From Bifidobacterium ramosum (GTDB taxonomy: Bacteria > Actinomycetota > Actinomycetes > Actinomycetales > Bifidobacteriaceae), in NCBI RefSeq assembly GCF_009299505.1, contig NZ_WBSM01000010.1, positions 1-64,000 of the forward strand: 64,000 nucleotides of DNA. Reading direction: 5' to 3'. Made by a program: the position numbers and the translations under genes. This document shows, piece after piece, positions 9,347-17,456 of this stretch. The notes below the pieces were generated by a model. The model was not told the DNA's origin, searched no databases, and was given only the letters and a program-made list of their open reading frames with translations. The stretch's first letter is position 1. Each line of letters opens with the position of its first letter.

Positions 9347-9368
9347 CCTTCGCCTTCCTTGGCGAAGG
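9347..9368 (-). promoter_or_regulatory. Hairpin in the PTS leader (9257-9654 divergent region)
   Basis: CCTTCGCC/GGCGAAGG with a 6-nt loop lies about 90 bp upstream of the EIICB start and may be an attenuator or antiterminator stem. The rest of the 398-bp divergent region toward hom holds an AT-richer core (about 9420-9480) that probably carries both promoters. No gene is seen. Confidence 0.4.
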
Positions 9369-9654
9369 TCCCGCGGATTGCGGGCGGCTCTATCGCTCTT
9401 ACTGGCCAGTTTACGTCATTGACGGCACGGTGGATGACCATTTAGTTAAGTTTCTTTACTGCAAGTGGTTGCTGCAATGTTCGCATGCGACGTGAAGACT
9501 ACTGGCGATTGACGGTTACGTTCAACGCGACGTTTCGTATTTTTGTTAAGACACTTGGCTTACGGCGTGTCGGATTCGGACCGTAGGATAGTGGAGGAAT
9601 TGTGATGCCGCGCGACGGTAGGGCGCCGTGCGGCGCGTCAAGGAAAGGATGCTT

Positions 9655-10968
9655 GTGGCACAGCCGAACGAAACCCCCATCCGCGTGGGATTGCTGGGCG
9701 CGGGAACCGTCGGATCGCAGACCGCGCGACTGCTCGTGGAACAGAAGGACGAGCTCGCCGCGCGCATCGGCCGTCCGATCGAACTGGTCGGCGTCGCCTG
9801 CCTGGATCCGGACGAAGTGAACTATCCGTGGATCGACAAGTCGCTGCTGACGGCCGACACCATGAAGGTCGCGACGAACGCTGACATCGTCATCGAACTC
9901 ATCGGCGGCACCGGCGTGGCCCGCACGTTCGTGATGGCCGCGATCGAATCCGGCGCGTCCGTCGTCACCGCCAACAAGGCCCTGCTCGCCAAGTACGGCC
10001 CGGAGATCTACAACGCGGCCGCCGCCAAGGGCGTCGACATCTACTTCGAGGCGGCCGTGGGCGGCGCGATCCCGTTCCTGCTGCCGCTGCGCGAATCGCT
10101 GGCCGGCGACAAGGTGACGAGCATGCTCGGCATCGTCAACGGCACCACCAACTACATCCTCGACGAGATGACCACCAAGGGCCTCCAGTTCGACGACGTC
10201 CTCAAGGACGCGCAGGCCAAGGGCTACGCCGAAGCCGATCCGACCGGCGACATCGAGGGCCACGACGCGGCGAACAAGGCCGCGATCATGGCCACGCTCG
10301 GCTTCCACACCAACGTGACCATCGACGACGTCTCGGTCGAGGGCATCACGAAGATCACCGCCGACGACATCGCCGCCGCGACCGCCGAGCACAAGGTCAT
10401 CAAGCTGCTCGCCGTCGTCGAGAACGGCGAGGCCGGCGTTTCCGCGCGCGTCTACCCGGCGCTCATCCCCGAAACGCACCCGCTCGCGTCCGTGCATGGC
10501 TCGTTCAACGCGATCTTCGTCAAGGCCGAGGCCGCCGACGACCTCATGTTCTACGGCCGCGGCGCCGGCGGCGCACCGACCGCCTCTGCCGTGGTCGGCG
10601 ACGTGGTCACCGAAGCGCGCCACATCGCGCAGGGCTGCACCGGCCCGACCATCCCGATGTACAACGACCTGCCCAAGGCGCCGATCGAGGCGAGCCGTGC
10701 CGCGTTCGCCGTGCGCTTCCTCATCCACGACAAGCCGGGCGTGCTCGCCGCGATCGCCAAGGAATTCGCCGACAACGGCGTGTCGATCAACGGCGTGAAC
10801 CAGGACCTCAAGCCCACCATGAAGGAGCCGGGCTACGACGGCGAACTGCAGCAGCTGCGCATCGTCACGCACCTGACCGACGAGGTGACGCTGCGGCGCA
10901 CCGTGGAGGCCGTGTGCAAGCTCGACTGCGTCGCCGGCGAGCCGTCCATCCTGCGCGTGCTTGACTGA
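9655..10968 (+). CDS. hom: Homoserine dehydrogenase
   Basis: This 437-residue NAD(P)-dependent enzyme reduces aspartate semialdehyde to homoserine, the branch point to threonine and methionine. The N-terminal Rossmann motif is GLLGAGTVGSQTARLL. The catalytic region contains VTANKALLAKYG, EAAVGGAIPFLLPLRE and GIVNGTTNYILDEM. A C-terminal ACT domain (LIHDKPGVLAAIAKEFADNGVSI) is the usual site of threonine feedback. The GTG at 9655 is preferred because AAGGAAAGG ends 6 nt before it; an ATG at 9649 abuts that ribosome binding site. It forms a pathway pair with thrB 114 bp downstream. Confidence 0.96.
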   Translation: MAQPNETPIRVGLLGAGTVGSQTARLLVEQKDELAARIGRPIELVGVACLDPDEVNYPWIDKSLLTADTMKVATNADIVIELIGGTGVARTFVMAAIESGASVVTANKALLAKYGPEIYNAAAAKGVDIYFEAAVGGAIPFLLPLRESLAGDKVTSMLGIVNGTTNYILDEMTTKGLQFDDVLKDAQAKGYAEADPTGDIEGHDAANKAAIMATLGFHTNVTIDDVSVEGITKITADDIAAATAEHKVIKLLAVVENGEAGVSARVYPALIPETHPLASVHGSFNAIFVKAEAADDLMFYGRGAGGAPTASAVVGDVVTEARHIAQGCTGPTIPMYNDLPKAPIEASRAAFAVRFLIHDKPGVLAAIAKEFADNGVSINGVNQDLKPTMKEPGYDGELQQLRIVTHLTDEVTLRRTVEAVCKLDCVAGEPSILRVLD

Positions 10969-11027
10969 CGGTCCGGCTGAGCCGTCGGGAACGGCGGACG
11001 GCGACGGCATCGCAAGCGTCGCGCACT

Positions 11028-11056
11028 GACCGTATCGCACCCGGTGCGGTACGGTC
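11028..11056 (+). promoter_or_regulatory. Hairpin between hom and thrB
   Basis: GACCGTATCGCAC pairs with GTGCGGTACGGTC around a CCG loop, with one G-T wobble. It lies 27 bp before the thrB start and may tune thrB expression. There is no T-run. Confidence 0.45.
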
Positions 11057-11082
11057 GCGATTCAGTTTTCGTAAGGGGAGAT

Positions 11083-12081
11083 ATGGAACCGATCTGTAAA
11101 CAGGTCAAGGTCAGCGTCCCGGCGACCAGCGCCAATCTGGGCTCCGGATTCGATGCGGTCGGCCTGGCCCTGGACTATCACGACGAGCTCACGTTCACGC
11201 TGAGCGCCGACCCGTCGAACCGCGCCGCGCAGGTGCTCATCTACGGCGAAGGCGAGAACACGCTGCCGCGCGACGAAACGCATCTGGTCGTCTCGACCTT
11301 CCGCCGCGCCTGCCAGACCTTCGGGCTGGGCCGCATCGGGTTCATCCTCGAGGCGCACAACAACATCCCGCAGGCGCGCGGCATGGGCTCGTCCGCCGAG
11401 GCGATCGTCGCCGGCATCGCCGCGGCCGCCGCGTTCGCGCACGACGACGACCTCAACCGCGACTCCGTGTTCGAACTCGCCGCCGCGATCGAAGGCCACC
11501 CCGACAACGTCGCGCCGGCCGTCTACGGCGGCATGACCGCGTCGTGGAACTTCGACACGGCCGAAGGCGTTGGCTCCGTGCCGATCCCCGGCGGCGAGCC
11601 GCTGCACGGCGGCTTCCACACGATCAAGTACAAGGTCGACCCGAACATCAAGACCTCCGTGTTCGTGCCGGACTACGAACTGTCCACCGAAAAGGCGCGC
11701 GAGGCGCTGCCCGACCAGATCGCCCGCCGCGACGGCGTGTTCAACGTGTCGCGCGTGGCGCTGCTCGCCGCCGCGATGAACCCGGCCGCGCTCGCCAAGT
11801 CGTCCGACCCGAACGCGCTGCTGTTCGCGGCCACGCAGGACAGGCTGCACCAGCCGTACCGCAAGGACCTCATGGCGCCGTCGTGGCAGCTCATCCAGGA
11901 GCTGCGTGCGCGCGGCTACGCGGCGATGGTGTCCGGCGCGGGCCCGTGCGTGCTCGTGCTGCACTACGGCGACGCGGCCGACGCGATCGACGAGGTGGCC
12001 GGCGACCGTCTGGCCGACGGCCACTGGCGCGTGCTGCACCCGGCCGTCAACACCAAGGGCGTCGAAATCATCCGCAAGTAG
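11083..12081 (+). CDS. thrB: Homoserine kinase
   Basis: A 332-residue GHMP-family kinase that phosphorylates homoserine for threonine synthesis. The family start VSVPATSANLGSGFDAVGLAL and the ATP-binding loop ARGMGSSAEAIVAGI (about residues 97-111) are intact. AAMVSGAGPCVLVLHY matches GHMP motif 3 near the C terminus. The ATG at 11083 is preceded by AAGGGGAG; an in-frame extension to 11044 has no ribosome binding site. It lies directly after hom and is probably co-transcribed with it. Confidence 0.96.
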   Translation: MEPICKQVKVSVPATSANLGSGFDAVGLALDYHDELTFTLSADPSNRAAQVLIYGEGENTLPRDETHLVVSTFRRACQTFGLGRIGFILEAHNNIPQARGMGSSAEAIVAGIAAAAAFAHDDDLNRDSVFELAAAIEGHPDNVAPAVYGGMTASWNFDTAEGVGSVPIPGGEPLHGGFHTIKYKVDPNIKTSVFVPDYELSTEKAREALPDQIARRDGVFNVSRVALLAAAMNPAALAKSSDPNALLFAATQDRLHQPYRKDLMAPSWQLIQELRARGYAAMVSGAGPCVLVLHYGDAADAIDEVAGDRLADGHWRVLHPAVNTKGVEIIRK

Positions 12082-12118
12082 GATGAAGGCGGAGCCAAGG
12101 CCGAAGGAGGAGACCATC

Positions 12119-13615
12119 ATGTCCATTCCGCTGATTCTCGCGTCGAAGTCGAAGCCGCGCCGCGACGTGCTGTATTCGGCCGGCATCTGCCCGACCATCC
12201 GCGTGTCGCATGTCGACGAACCGGCCGCGCTCGAACGCGCCGCCGCTGCCGCCGGATGCGACGTGGACGATCTGACCGTCGACAGGCGCGTCGCGATCCT
12301 CGCCGAAGCCAAGGCGCAGGCCGTTCATCAGGCGTATCGCCACGTCGCCGACACGGCCGCCGCCGCGACCGGCGAGCGGGTCATCGCGTACCCGCTGCAG
12401 GCCGCCGATCCTGTTGATGATCCGTCCGCCGGTTCGTCCGGCGACTCCGTTGATTCCGCCGGCTCCGCCGGCGGCGAATCGCCGCGCGACGTACTGCTTG
12501 CGAAACTCACCAACGACCAGCCGAACGCGCACGACGCCGACATCAACGCGACGACCCGCGACTTCTCCGGCGTCGACGTGCCGACCACCGTCGAACCGAT
12601 CTCCAACATCGTCGCCATGCAGCCGGGGCTGACCCACGCGGCCGTCGGCCCGCTCATCGTCGGCTGCGACTCGATGTTCCTGTTCGACGGCGAATGCTAC
12701 GGCAAACCGCACAGCGTCGAGGTCGCGCGCGAACGGCTGCGGGCGATGCGCGGGCACACCGGCGAACTGTGGACCGGCCACTGCCTGATCGACTTCGCGA
12801 CCGGGCGCGCCGTGAGCGGCGTGAGCTACGCGAAGATCCACTTCTGCAACTACTCCGACCATGATCTCGAACGGTATCTCGCCACCGGCGAGCCGCTCGA
12901 GGTCGCCGGATCGTTCACGCTCGAAGGGTTCGGCGGCGCGTTCATCGACGGCATCGAGGGCGACCCGCACGGCGTGATCGGCATCAGCCTGCCGCTGCTG
13001 CGCGAGCTTGCCGGGCAGCTGGGCGTCGAGTGGACCGATCTGTGGAACGTGGAGCGTGGCGAGCTGTTCCCGGCCGGCAAATCCGATCCGTCGAGCATCG
13101 TGCCGCCGGCGGAGAACGTGCACCAGCCGGGCGACGGCTGGGTCGACTGCATGTGCGGGCGGCGGCACTGGGGGCTGAACGGCGCGTCCGGCGTGCTGCT
13201 GGCACGGCGTGACGCGGTGACCGGGGCCGTGACGCACGTGGTGATGCAGCACCGCGCGGCGTGGAGCGCGGAAGGCGGCACGTGGGGCATTCCGGGCGGC
13301 GCGACCGCGGACGGCGAGTCGCCGATCGAGGGTGCGCTGCGCGAGTCCTACGAGGAGGCGAACATCACGCCCGAGGACATCGAGGTGGTCGGGTCGTGGC
13401 GCGAGGACCACGGCAACTGGGCGTACACCACCGTGTTCGCGTTCGAGAAGCCGGGGCACCATGTGGAGCCGCGTGCGAACGACGACGAGAGCATGGAGAT
13501 CGAGTGGGTCCCGATCGACGAGGTGCCGAACCGCAAGCTGCTCACCGCGATGAAGACCGACTGGCCGCGGTTCCGTGCGCGGCTCGACGCCATCGCCGCC
13601 GCGCATCGCGCGTAG
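12119..13615 (+). CDS. Maf-type nucleotide pyrophosphatase fused to a Nudix hydrolase
   Basis: A 498-residue two-domain protein. The N-terminal Maf/YhdE domain hydrolyses non-canonical or uncharged NTPs to NMP and PPi. Its signature SKSKPRR (residues 9-15) and the later GCDSMFLFDGECYGKP segment (about 181) are visible, separated by an unusual Ser/Gly/Asp-rich insert at about residues 100-125. The C-terminal Nudix domain begins after a WVDCMCGRRHWG linker with paired cysteines. Its Nudix box runs from G394 through RESYEEANI, with Asn where Gly is usual near the end. AAGGAGG precedes the ATG. It lies 37 bp after thrB. The fusion suggests nucleotide-pool sanitation; the Nudix substrate is unknown. 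Confidence 0.88.
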   Translation: MSIPLILASKSKPRRDVLYSAGICPTIRVSHVDEPAALERAAAAAGCDVDDLTVDRRVAILAEAKAQAVHQAYRHVADTAAAATGERVIAYPLQAADPVDDPSAGSSGDSVDSAGSAGGESPRDVLLAKLTNDQPNAHDADINATTRDFSGVDVPTTVEPISNIVAMQPGLTHAAVGPLIVGCDSMFLFDGECYGKPHSVEVARERLRAMRGHTGELWTGHCLIDFATGRAVSGVSYAKIHFCNYSDHDLERYLATGEPLEVAGSFTLEGFGGAFIDGIEGDPHGVIGISLPLLRELAGQLGVEWTDLWNVERGELFPAGKSDPSSIVPPAENVHQPGDGWVDCMCGRRHWGLNGASGVLLARRDAVTGAVTHVVMQHRAAWSAEGGTWGIPGGATADGESPIEGALRESYEEANITPEDIEVVGSWREDHGNWAYTTVFAFEKPGHHVEPRANDDESMEIEWVPIDEVPNRKLLTAMKTDWPRFRARLDAIAAAHRA

Positions 13616-13655
13616 GGTTTTCACCCGGGCGTTCCAATCGTTCCGGTCTCGAGTC

Positions 13656-13908
13656 CCCCTAACGGACATACAGCCGATTTGATGGGGTAAATCGGCTGTA
13701 TGTCCGTTAGGGGAACGGGGAATCTTTGCTTTTGCGGGGGTGTTTCTTTCCCGCCTTAACGGACATACAGCCGAAAAGGACGGTCAAATCGGCTGTATGT
13801 CCGTGATGGTTGCGGGTCGGGCGTCTGGGAACGTTCCCACGTGTGTCTGGCTCTTTCCCTCTACGGACATACAGCCAATTTGCCCGCCCTTTTCGGCTGT
13901 ATGTCCGT
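13656..13908. repeat. Family A palindromes, copies 2-4
   Basis: There are three hairpins, at 13656-13713 (25-bp arms, extended by CCCCT/AGGGG), 13760-13803 (15-bp arms) and 13864-13908. They fill the 519-bp gap between the Maf-Nudix gene and the aldo/keto reductase. A lone half-arm, GGATGTCCGTAGAGG, follows near 13944. No gene is seen in this gap. Confidence 0.9.
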
Positions 13909-14134
13909 TGGGGGTGAGCTGTGTTCGATGACTGGAACGCTGGATGTCCGTAGAGGGGGAAGGCGGTGGCGCGCGGGGATGTTCCTGACGGTTGGAGTCA
14001 TCGGCGTTTCGCGGGTTGCGTTCAAGTGGGGTTGAACCTTTAGGGTTGTTAGCGTGAACATCGATGGGGCGCCAATGAAGCGCGATCATCGATGCGGATG
14101 GATACCTCATCATCAAAAGGAACAAGGAGCAACC

Positions 14135-15112
14135 ATGAAGTACCGCAACGTGGGCAAGGCCGGCATCAAGGTGAGCGAGATCGCACTCGGCAGCTGGATG
14201 ACCCGACTCGAGGACACCGCCGCCGTCGACAACGCGATGGCCATCGCCGACGCCGCATTCGACGCCGGTATCAACTTCTACGACTGCGCCGACGCGTACT
14301 CGGGCGGCGACGCCGAGCGCTTCCTCGGCCGGTTCATCGCCAAGCATCACCGCGAGGACCTCGTCATCTCCAGCAAGGTCTACTTCGGCACCCGTCCGGG
14401 CGTCAACGGCCGCGGACTCAGCCGCAAGCACATCTTCAACAACTGCAATCAGAGCCTCAAGAACCTCGGCACCGACTACATCGACCTGTACTACTGCCAC
14501 CGCTTCGACACGACCACACCGCTCGAGGAGACGCTGCAGGCGCTCAGCGACCTCGTCGACCAGGGCAAGATCCTGTACTACGGCGTGTCCGAGGAGTGGA
14601 GCGCCGCGCGTCTCGAGCGCGCCGAGCGCATCATCTCCGAGCGTGGCCTGCACCCGCTGACCGTCGTCCAGCCGCAGTACAACATGGTCGACCGCTACAT
14701 CGAGCACGAGATCGTCGAGACGTGCGAACGCTACGGCATCGGCATCACGCCGTTCTCCCCGCTCGCGCAGGGTCTGCTGACCGGCAAGTACCGCAAGGGC
14801 CAGCCGCTGCCGGCCGGTTCGCGCGCGACGTGGCAGTCCGACCATCAGATCAACGCGCTGCTCACCGACGAGAACCTCGACAAGGTCGAGCGGCTGAGCA
14901 AGATCGCCGACGAACTGGGCGTGAAGATGCCGGTGCTGGCGCTCGCGTGGATCCTGCGTCTGCCGATCATCAGCTCCGTGATCGTCGGCGCGAGCAAGCC
15001 GAGCCAGCTCGAGTCGAACATCGCCGCGTCCGGCGTGGAGATCCCGGCCGACGCGCTCAAGCAGATCGACGACATCCTCGGCTTCAAGCGTTTCGAGCGT
15101 CACGTCGGCTGA
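14135..15112 (+). CDS. Aldo/keto reductase
   Basis: A 325-residue NADPH-dependent reductase of the AKR superfamily, closest in pattern to the Kv-beta/YghZ-like branch (MKYRNVGKAGIKVSEIALGSW start). The catalytic tetrad is complete: D50 and Y55 in FYDCADAYSGG, K81 in ISSKVYFG and H122 in LYYCHRFD. The C-terminal coenzyme motif IISSVIVGASKPSQLESN is present. The substrate is not predictable; such enzymes reduce small aldehydes such as methylglyoxal, or sugars. AAGGAGC precedes the ATG. It is monocistronic, bounded by palindromic repeats on both sides. Confidence 0.93.
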   Translation: MKYRNVGKAGIKVSEIALGSWMTRLEDTAAVDNAMAIADAAFDAGINFYDCADAYSGGDAERFLGRFIAKHHREDLVISSKVYFGTRPGVNGRGLSRKHIFNNCNQSLKNLGTDYIDLYYCHRFDTTTPLEETLQALSDLVDQGKILYYGVSEEWSAARLERAERIISERGLHPLTVVQPQYNMVDRYIEHEIVETCERYGIGITPFSPLAQGLLTGKYRKGQPLPAGSRATWQSDHQINALLTDENLDKVERLSKIADELGVKMPVLALAWILRLPIISSVIVGASKPSQLESNIAASGVEIPADALKQIDDILGFKRFERHVG

Positions 15113-15131
15113 TTCAGGCCACATCCCCCCA

Positions 15132-15243
15132 GTGGCGGTTTTCGCTCGCTAAGCAGACGCTTAGCGAGCGAAAACCGCCACGACCATACCGGCGTGGCGG
15201 AAATGTCTCACTGAGGGCATCCTCAGTGAGACATTTCCGCCAC
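15132..15243. repeat. Family C palindrome pair
   Basis: 15132-15181 (23-bp arms, half-site GTGGCGGTTTTCGCTCGCTA) and 15194-15243 (23-bp arms, half-site GTGGCGGAAATGTCTCACTG) follow the aldo/keto reductase. The remaining 300 bp before the ABC exporter is AT-richer and includes GGTTCGACTAACCTAGTT near 15358, which could be a MarR-type operator, but no regulator gene is adjacent. Confidence 0.9.
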
Positions 15244-15547
15244 GCGCGTGATACGCGAACGAGATTTCGCAACGAGCCGAAAACAATCGCCGAATCGTCG
15301 CAAACCGTTGGAATCACAGGGCAACACGCACACAAGCGCAAGGTTGAAACGAAATATGGTTCGACTAACCTAGTTCACGTTTGCGAATCCGAACAGGGGT
15401 TTCGGCCGGCGAGGAGAGCGCCGGTTGCGGGACGCTCGAAACACGACGGTCGTGAATCGTGGCGGCAGCGAATGTCGCGTGCGGCAAACGGAACACGCGC
15501 CGCACCATACCACAAGCAAACAATCAAGAATGCGGGGATTTCCTCAC

Positions 15548-17389
15548 ATGTACGTCGATCCGACGAAAAACCAAGACAAGGGCAACCTGCGCTGGATCCT
15601 GCCCTACTGCAAACCCGATCTGCCGCGCGTGGCCGGCGCGATGCTGCTGTTCTGCGCCAACAACACGATGGCCCTGACCATCCCGCTGATCACCGGCATG
15701 ATCGTCGATCAGGTCATCACGCAGGGCCACACCGAACGACTGCTGCACTTCTGCATGCTCATGATCGTCATGACGGTCATCCGCGTGGGCTCGCGATACG
15801 GATACCAGATGTGGATGGAACGCTTCGGCCAGAACTCCATCTACCGTCTCGTGTGCGACGAATACGAGAAACTGCACGAGCTCGACTTCACCTACTTCAA
15901 CCACACGCGCACCGGCGACATCATGAGCCGCATGACCTCCGACACCGACGCGCTGCGCCATATGCTCAGCTGGGTCAGCTACCAGATCGCCGACTGCGTG
16001 GTCATGTTCATCGGCGCGTTGTGCGTCATGTTCTCGATCGACTGGCGACTCGCGCTCGCGCTCGCCTGCGTCACGCCGTTCATCTTCGTGCTCACGCGCA
16101 GCCTGTCCACGCACGCGCACCCGTTGTTCTTCGCGATCCGCAACTCGCTCGCGTCCCTCAACTCGATGGTCGAGGAGAACATCGAAGGCAACCGCGTCGT
16201 CAAGGCGTTCGTACGCGAGCCGTACGAGACGCAGAAGTTCGACGAGCACAACGACGACTACATGCAGCGCAACATGGCGCTCGCCTACAACTCCCGCCGG
16301 TACATGCCGTGGCTCGACGGCCTCGGCTTCAGTCTGCAGCTCATCACGCTCGGCCTCGGCGGCTTCCTCGTCATCAAAGGCGACATGACGCTCGGCAACC
16401 TCGTGAGCTTCAACTCGTTCCTGTGGATGATCGACGGACCGGTGCGCGCCTCCGGATGGCTCATCAACGATTGGCAGCGCTTCAACGCCAGCTGCATCAA
16501 GATCCGCCGTCTGCTCACCGAACAGCCGCGTATCACCGAAAAGCCCGACGCGAAGGAGACCGTCAAGCAGGCCGTCGCCATCGCCGAACAGGTGGGCGCG
16601 CCGCACCCGGCGACCCCCGACCGCATCAGCGGCGAAATCCGCTTCGACCACGTCAGCTTCGCCTTCCCCGACGATCCGGAAACGCCGATCCTCAAGGACA
16701 TCGACTTCACCATCCCGGCAGGCAGCAAACTCGGCATCCTCGGCGAAACCGGCTCCGGCAAATCCACGCTCGTCAGCCTCATCTCGCGCTTCTACGACCC
16801 GACCGTCGGCCATGTGCTCATCGACGGCATCGACGCGCGCGACTGGCCGCTCACCACCCTGCGTTCGCAGGTGTGTATCGTCGCGCAGGACACGTTCCTG
16901 TTCTCCGACACGATCGGCGGCAACATCGGCTTCGGCGCCGGCTCCGACACCGACGACTGCTACATCCACAAGATGGCGCAGATCGCAGGCGCGGACAACT
17001 TCATCAAGGCCATGCCGCAAGGCTACGACACGGTCGTCGGCGAACGCGGCGTCGGCCTGTCCGGCGGCCAGAAGCAGCGCCTGTCGCTCGCCCGCGCGCT
17101 CGCGGACAACCCGAGCATCCTCATCATGGACGACACCACGTCGGCCGTCGACATGGAGACGGAGGCCGAAATCCAGAAGCACCTGCGCGAGATGGACGGC
17201 AACAAGACGATCGTGACGATCGCGCACCGCATCTCGTCGGTCAAGGACTCCGACCTGATCCTCGTGCTCGAACACGGCCGCATCGTCGAACGCGGCACGC
17301 ACGCCGAACTCGTCGCGCAGCACGGCCGCTACTGGGACATCTACCACAAGCAGCTCGGCATGCAGTCCGGCGCCTCGCAAGGCTTCTGA
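15548..17389 (+). CDS. ABC exporter half-transporter A, degenerate catalytic site
   Basis: This 613-residue type IV ABC exporter half has six TM segments in residues 1-330 and one nucleotide-binding domain. Walker A is GETGSGKST (about 399-407), the signature is LSGGQKQR, and the switch histidine is in IAHR. Walker B reads SILIMDDTTSAVD, so the catalytic Glu is replaced by Asp, as in the degenerate half of heterodimeric exporters of the TM287/BmrC type. It therefore should pair with the next gene, 67 bp away. The drug or lipid substrate is unknown. The start at 15548 is the first residue of homologous sequence; an in-frame ATG at 15530 is possible, as neither has a strong ribosome binding site. 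Confidence 0.92.
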   Translation: MYVDPTKNQDKGNLRWILPYCKPDLPRVAGAMLLFCANNTMALTIPLITGMIVDQVITQGHTERLLHFCMLMIVMTVIRVGSRYGYQMWMERFGQNSIYRLVCDEYEKLHELDFTYFNHTRTGDIMSRMTSDTDALRHMLSWVSYQIADCVVMFIGALCVMFSIDWRLALALACVTPFIFVLTRSLSTHAHPLFFAIRNSLASLNSMVEENIEGNRVVKAFVREPYETQKFDEHNDDYMQRNMALAYNSRRYMPWLDGLGFSLQLITLGLGGFLVIKGDMTLGNLVSFNSFLWMIDGPVRASGWLINDWQRFNASCIKIRRLLTEQPRITEKPDAKETVKQAVAIAEQVGAPHPATPDRISGEIRFDHVSFAFPDDPETPILKDIDFTIPAGSKLGILGETGSGKSTLVSLISRFYDPTVGHVLIDGIDARDWPLTTLRSQVCIVAQDTFLFSDTIGGNIGFGAGSDTDDCYIHKMAQIAGADNFIKAMPQGYDTVVGERGVGLSGGQKQRLSLARALADNPSILIMDDTTSAVDMETEAEIQKHLREMDGNKTIVTIAHRISSVKDSDLILVLEHGRIVERGTHAELVAQHGRYWDIYHKQLGMQSGASQGF

Positions 17390-17456
17390 CCAAGGCTTCC
17401 GGCCAAGGCTTCCGATCGCCCGACATCCGAACAAGGACTGGTAATAAGGACTTTTC

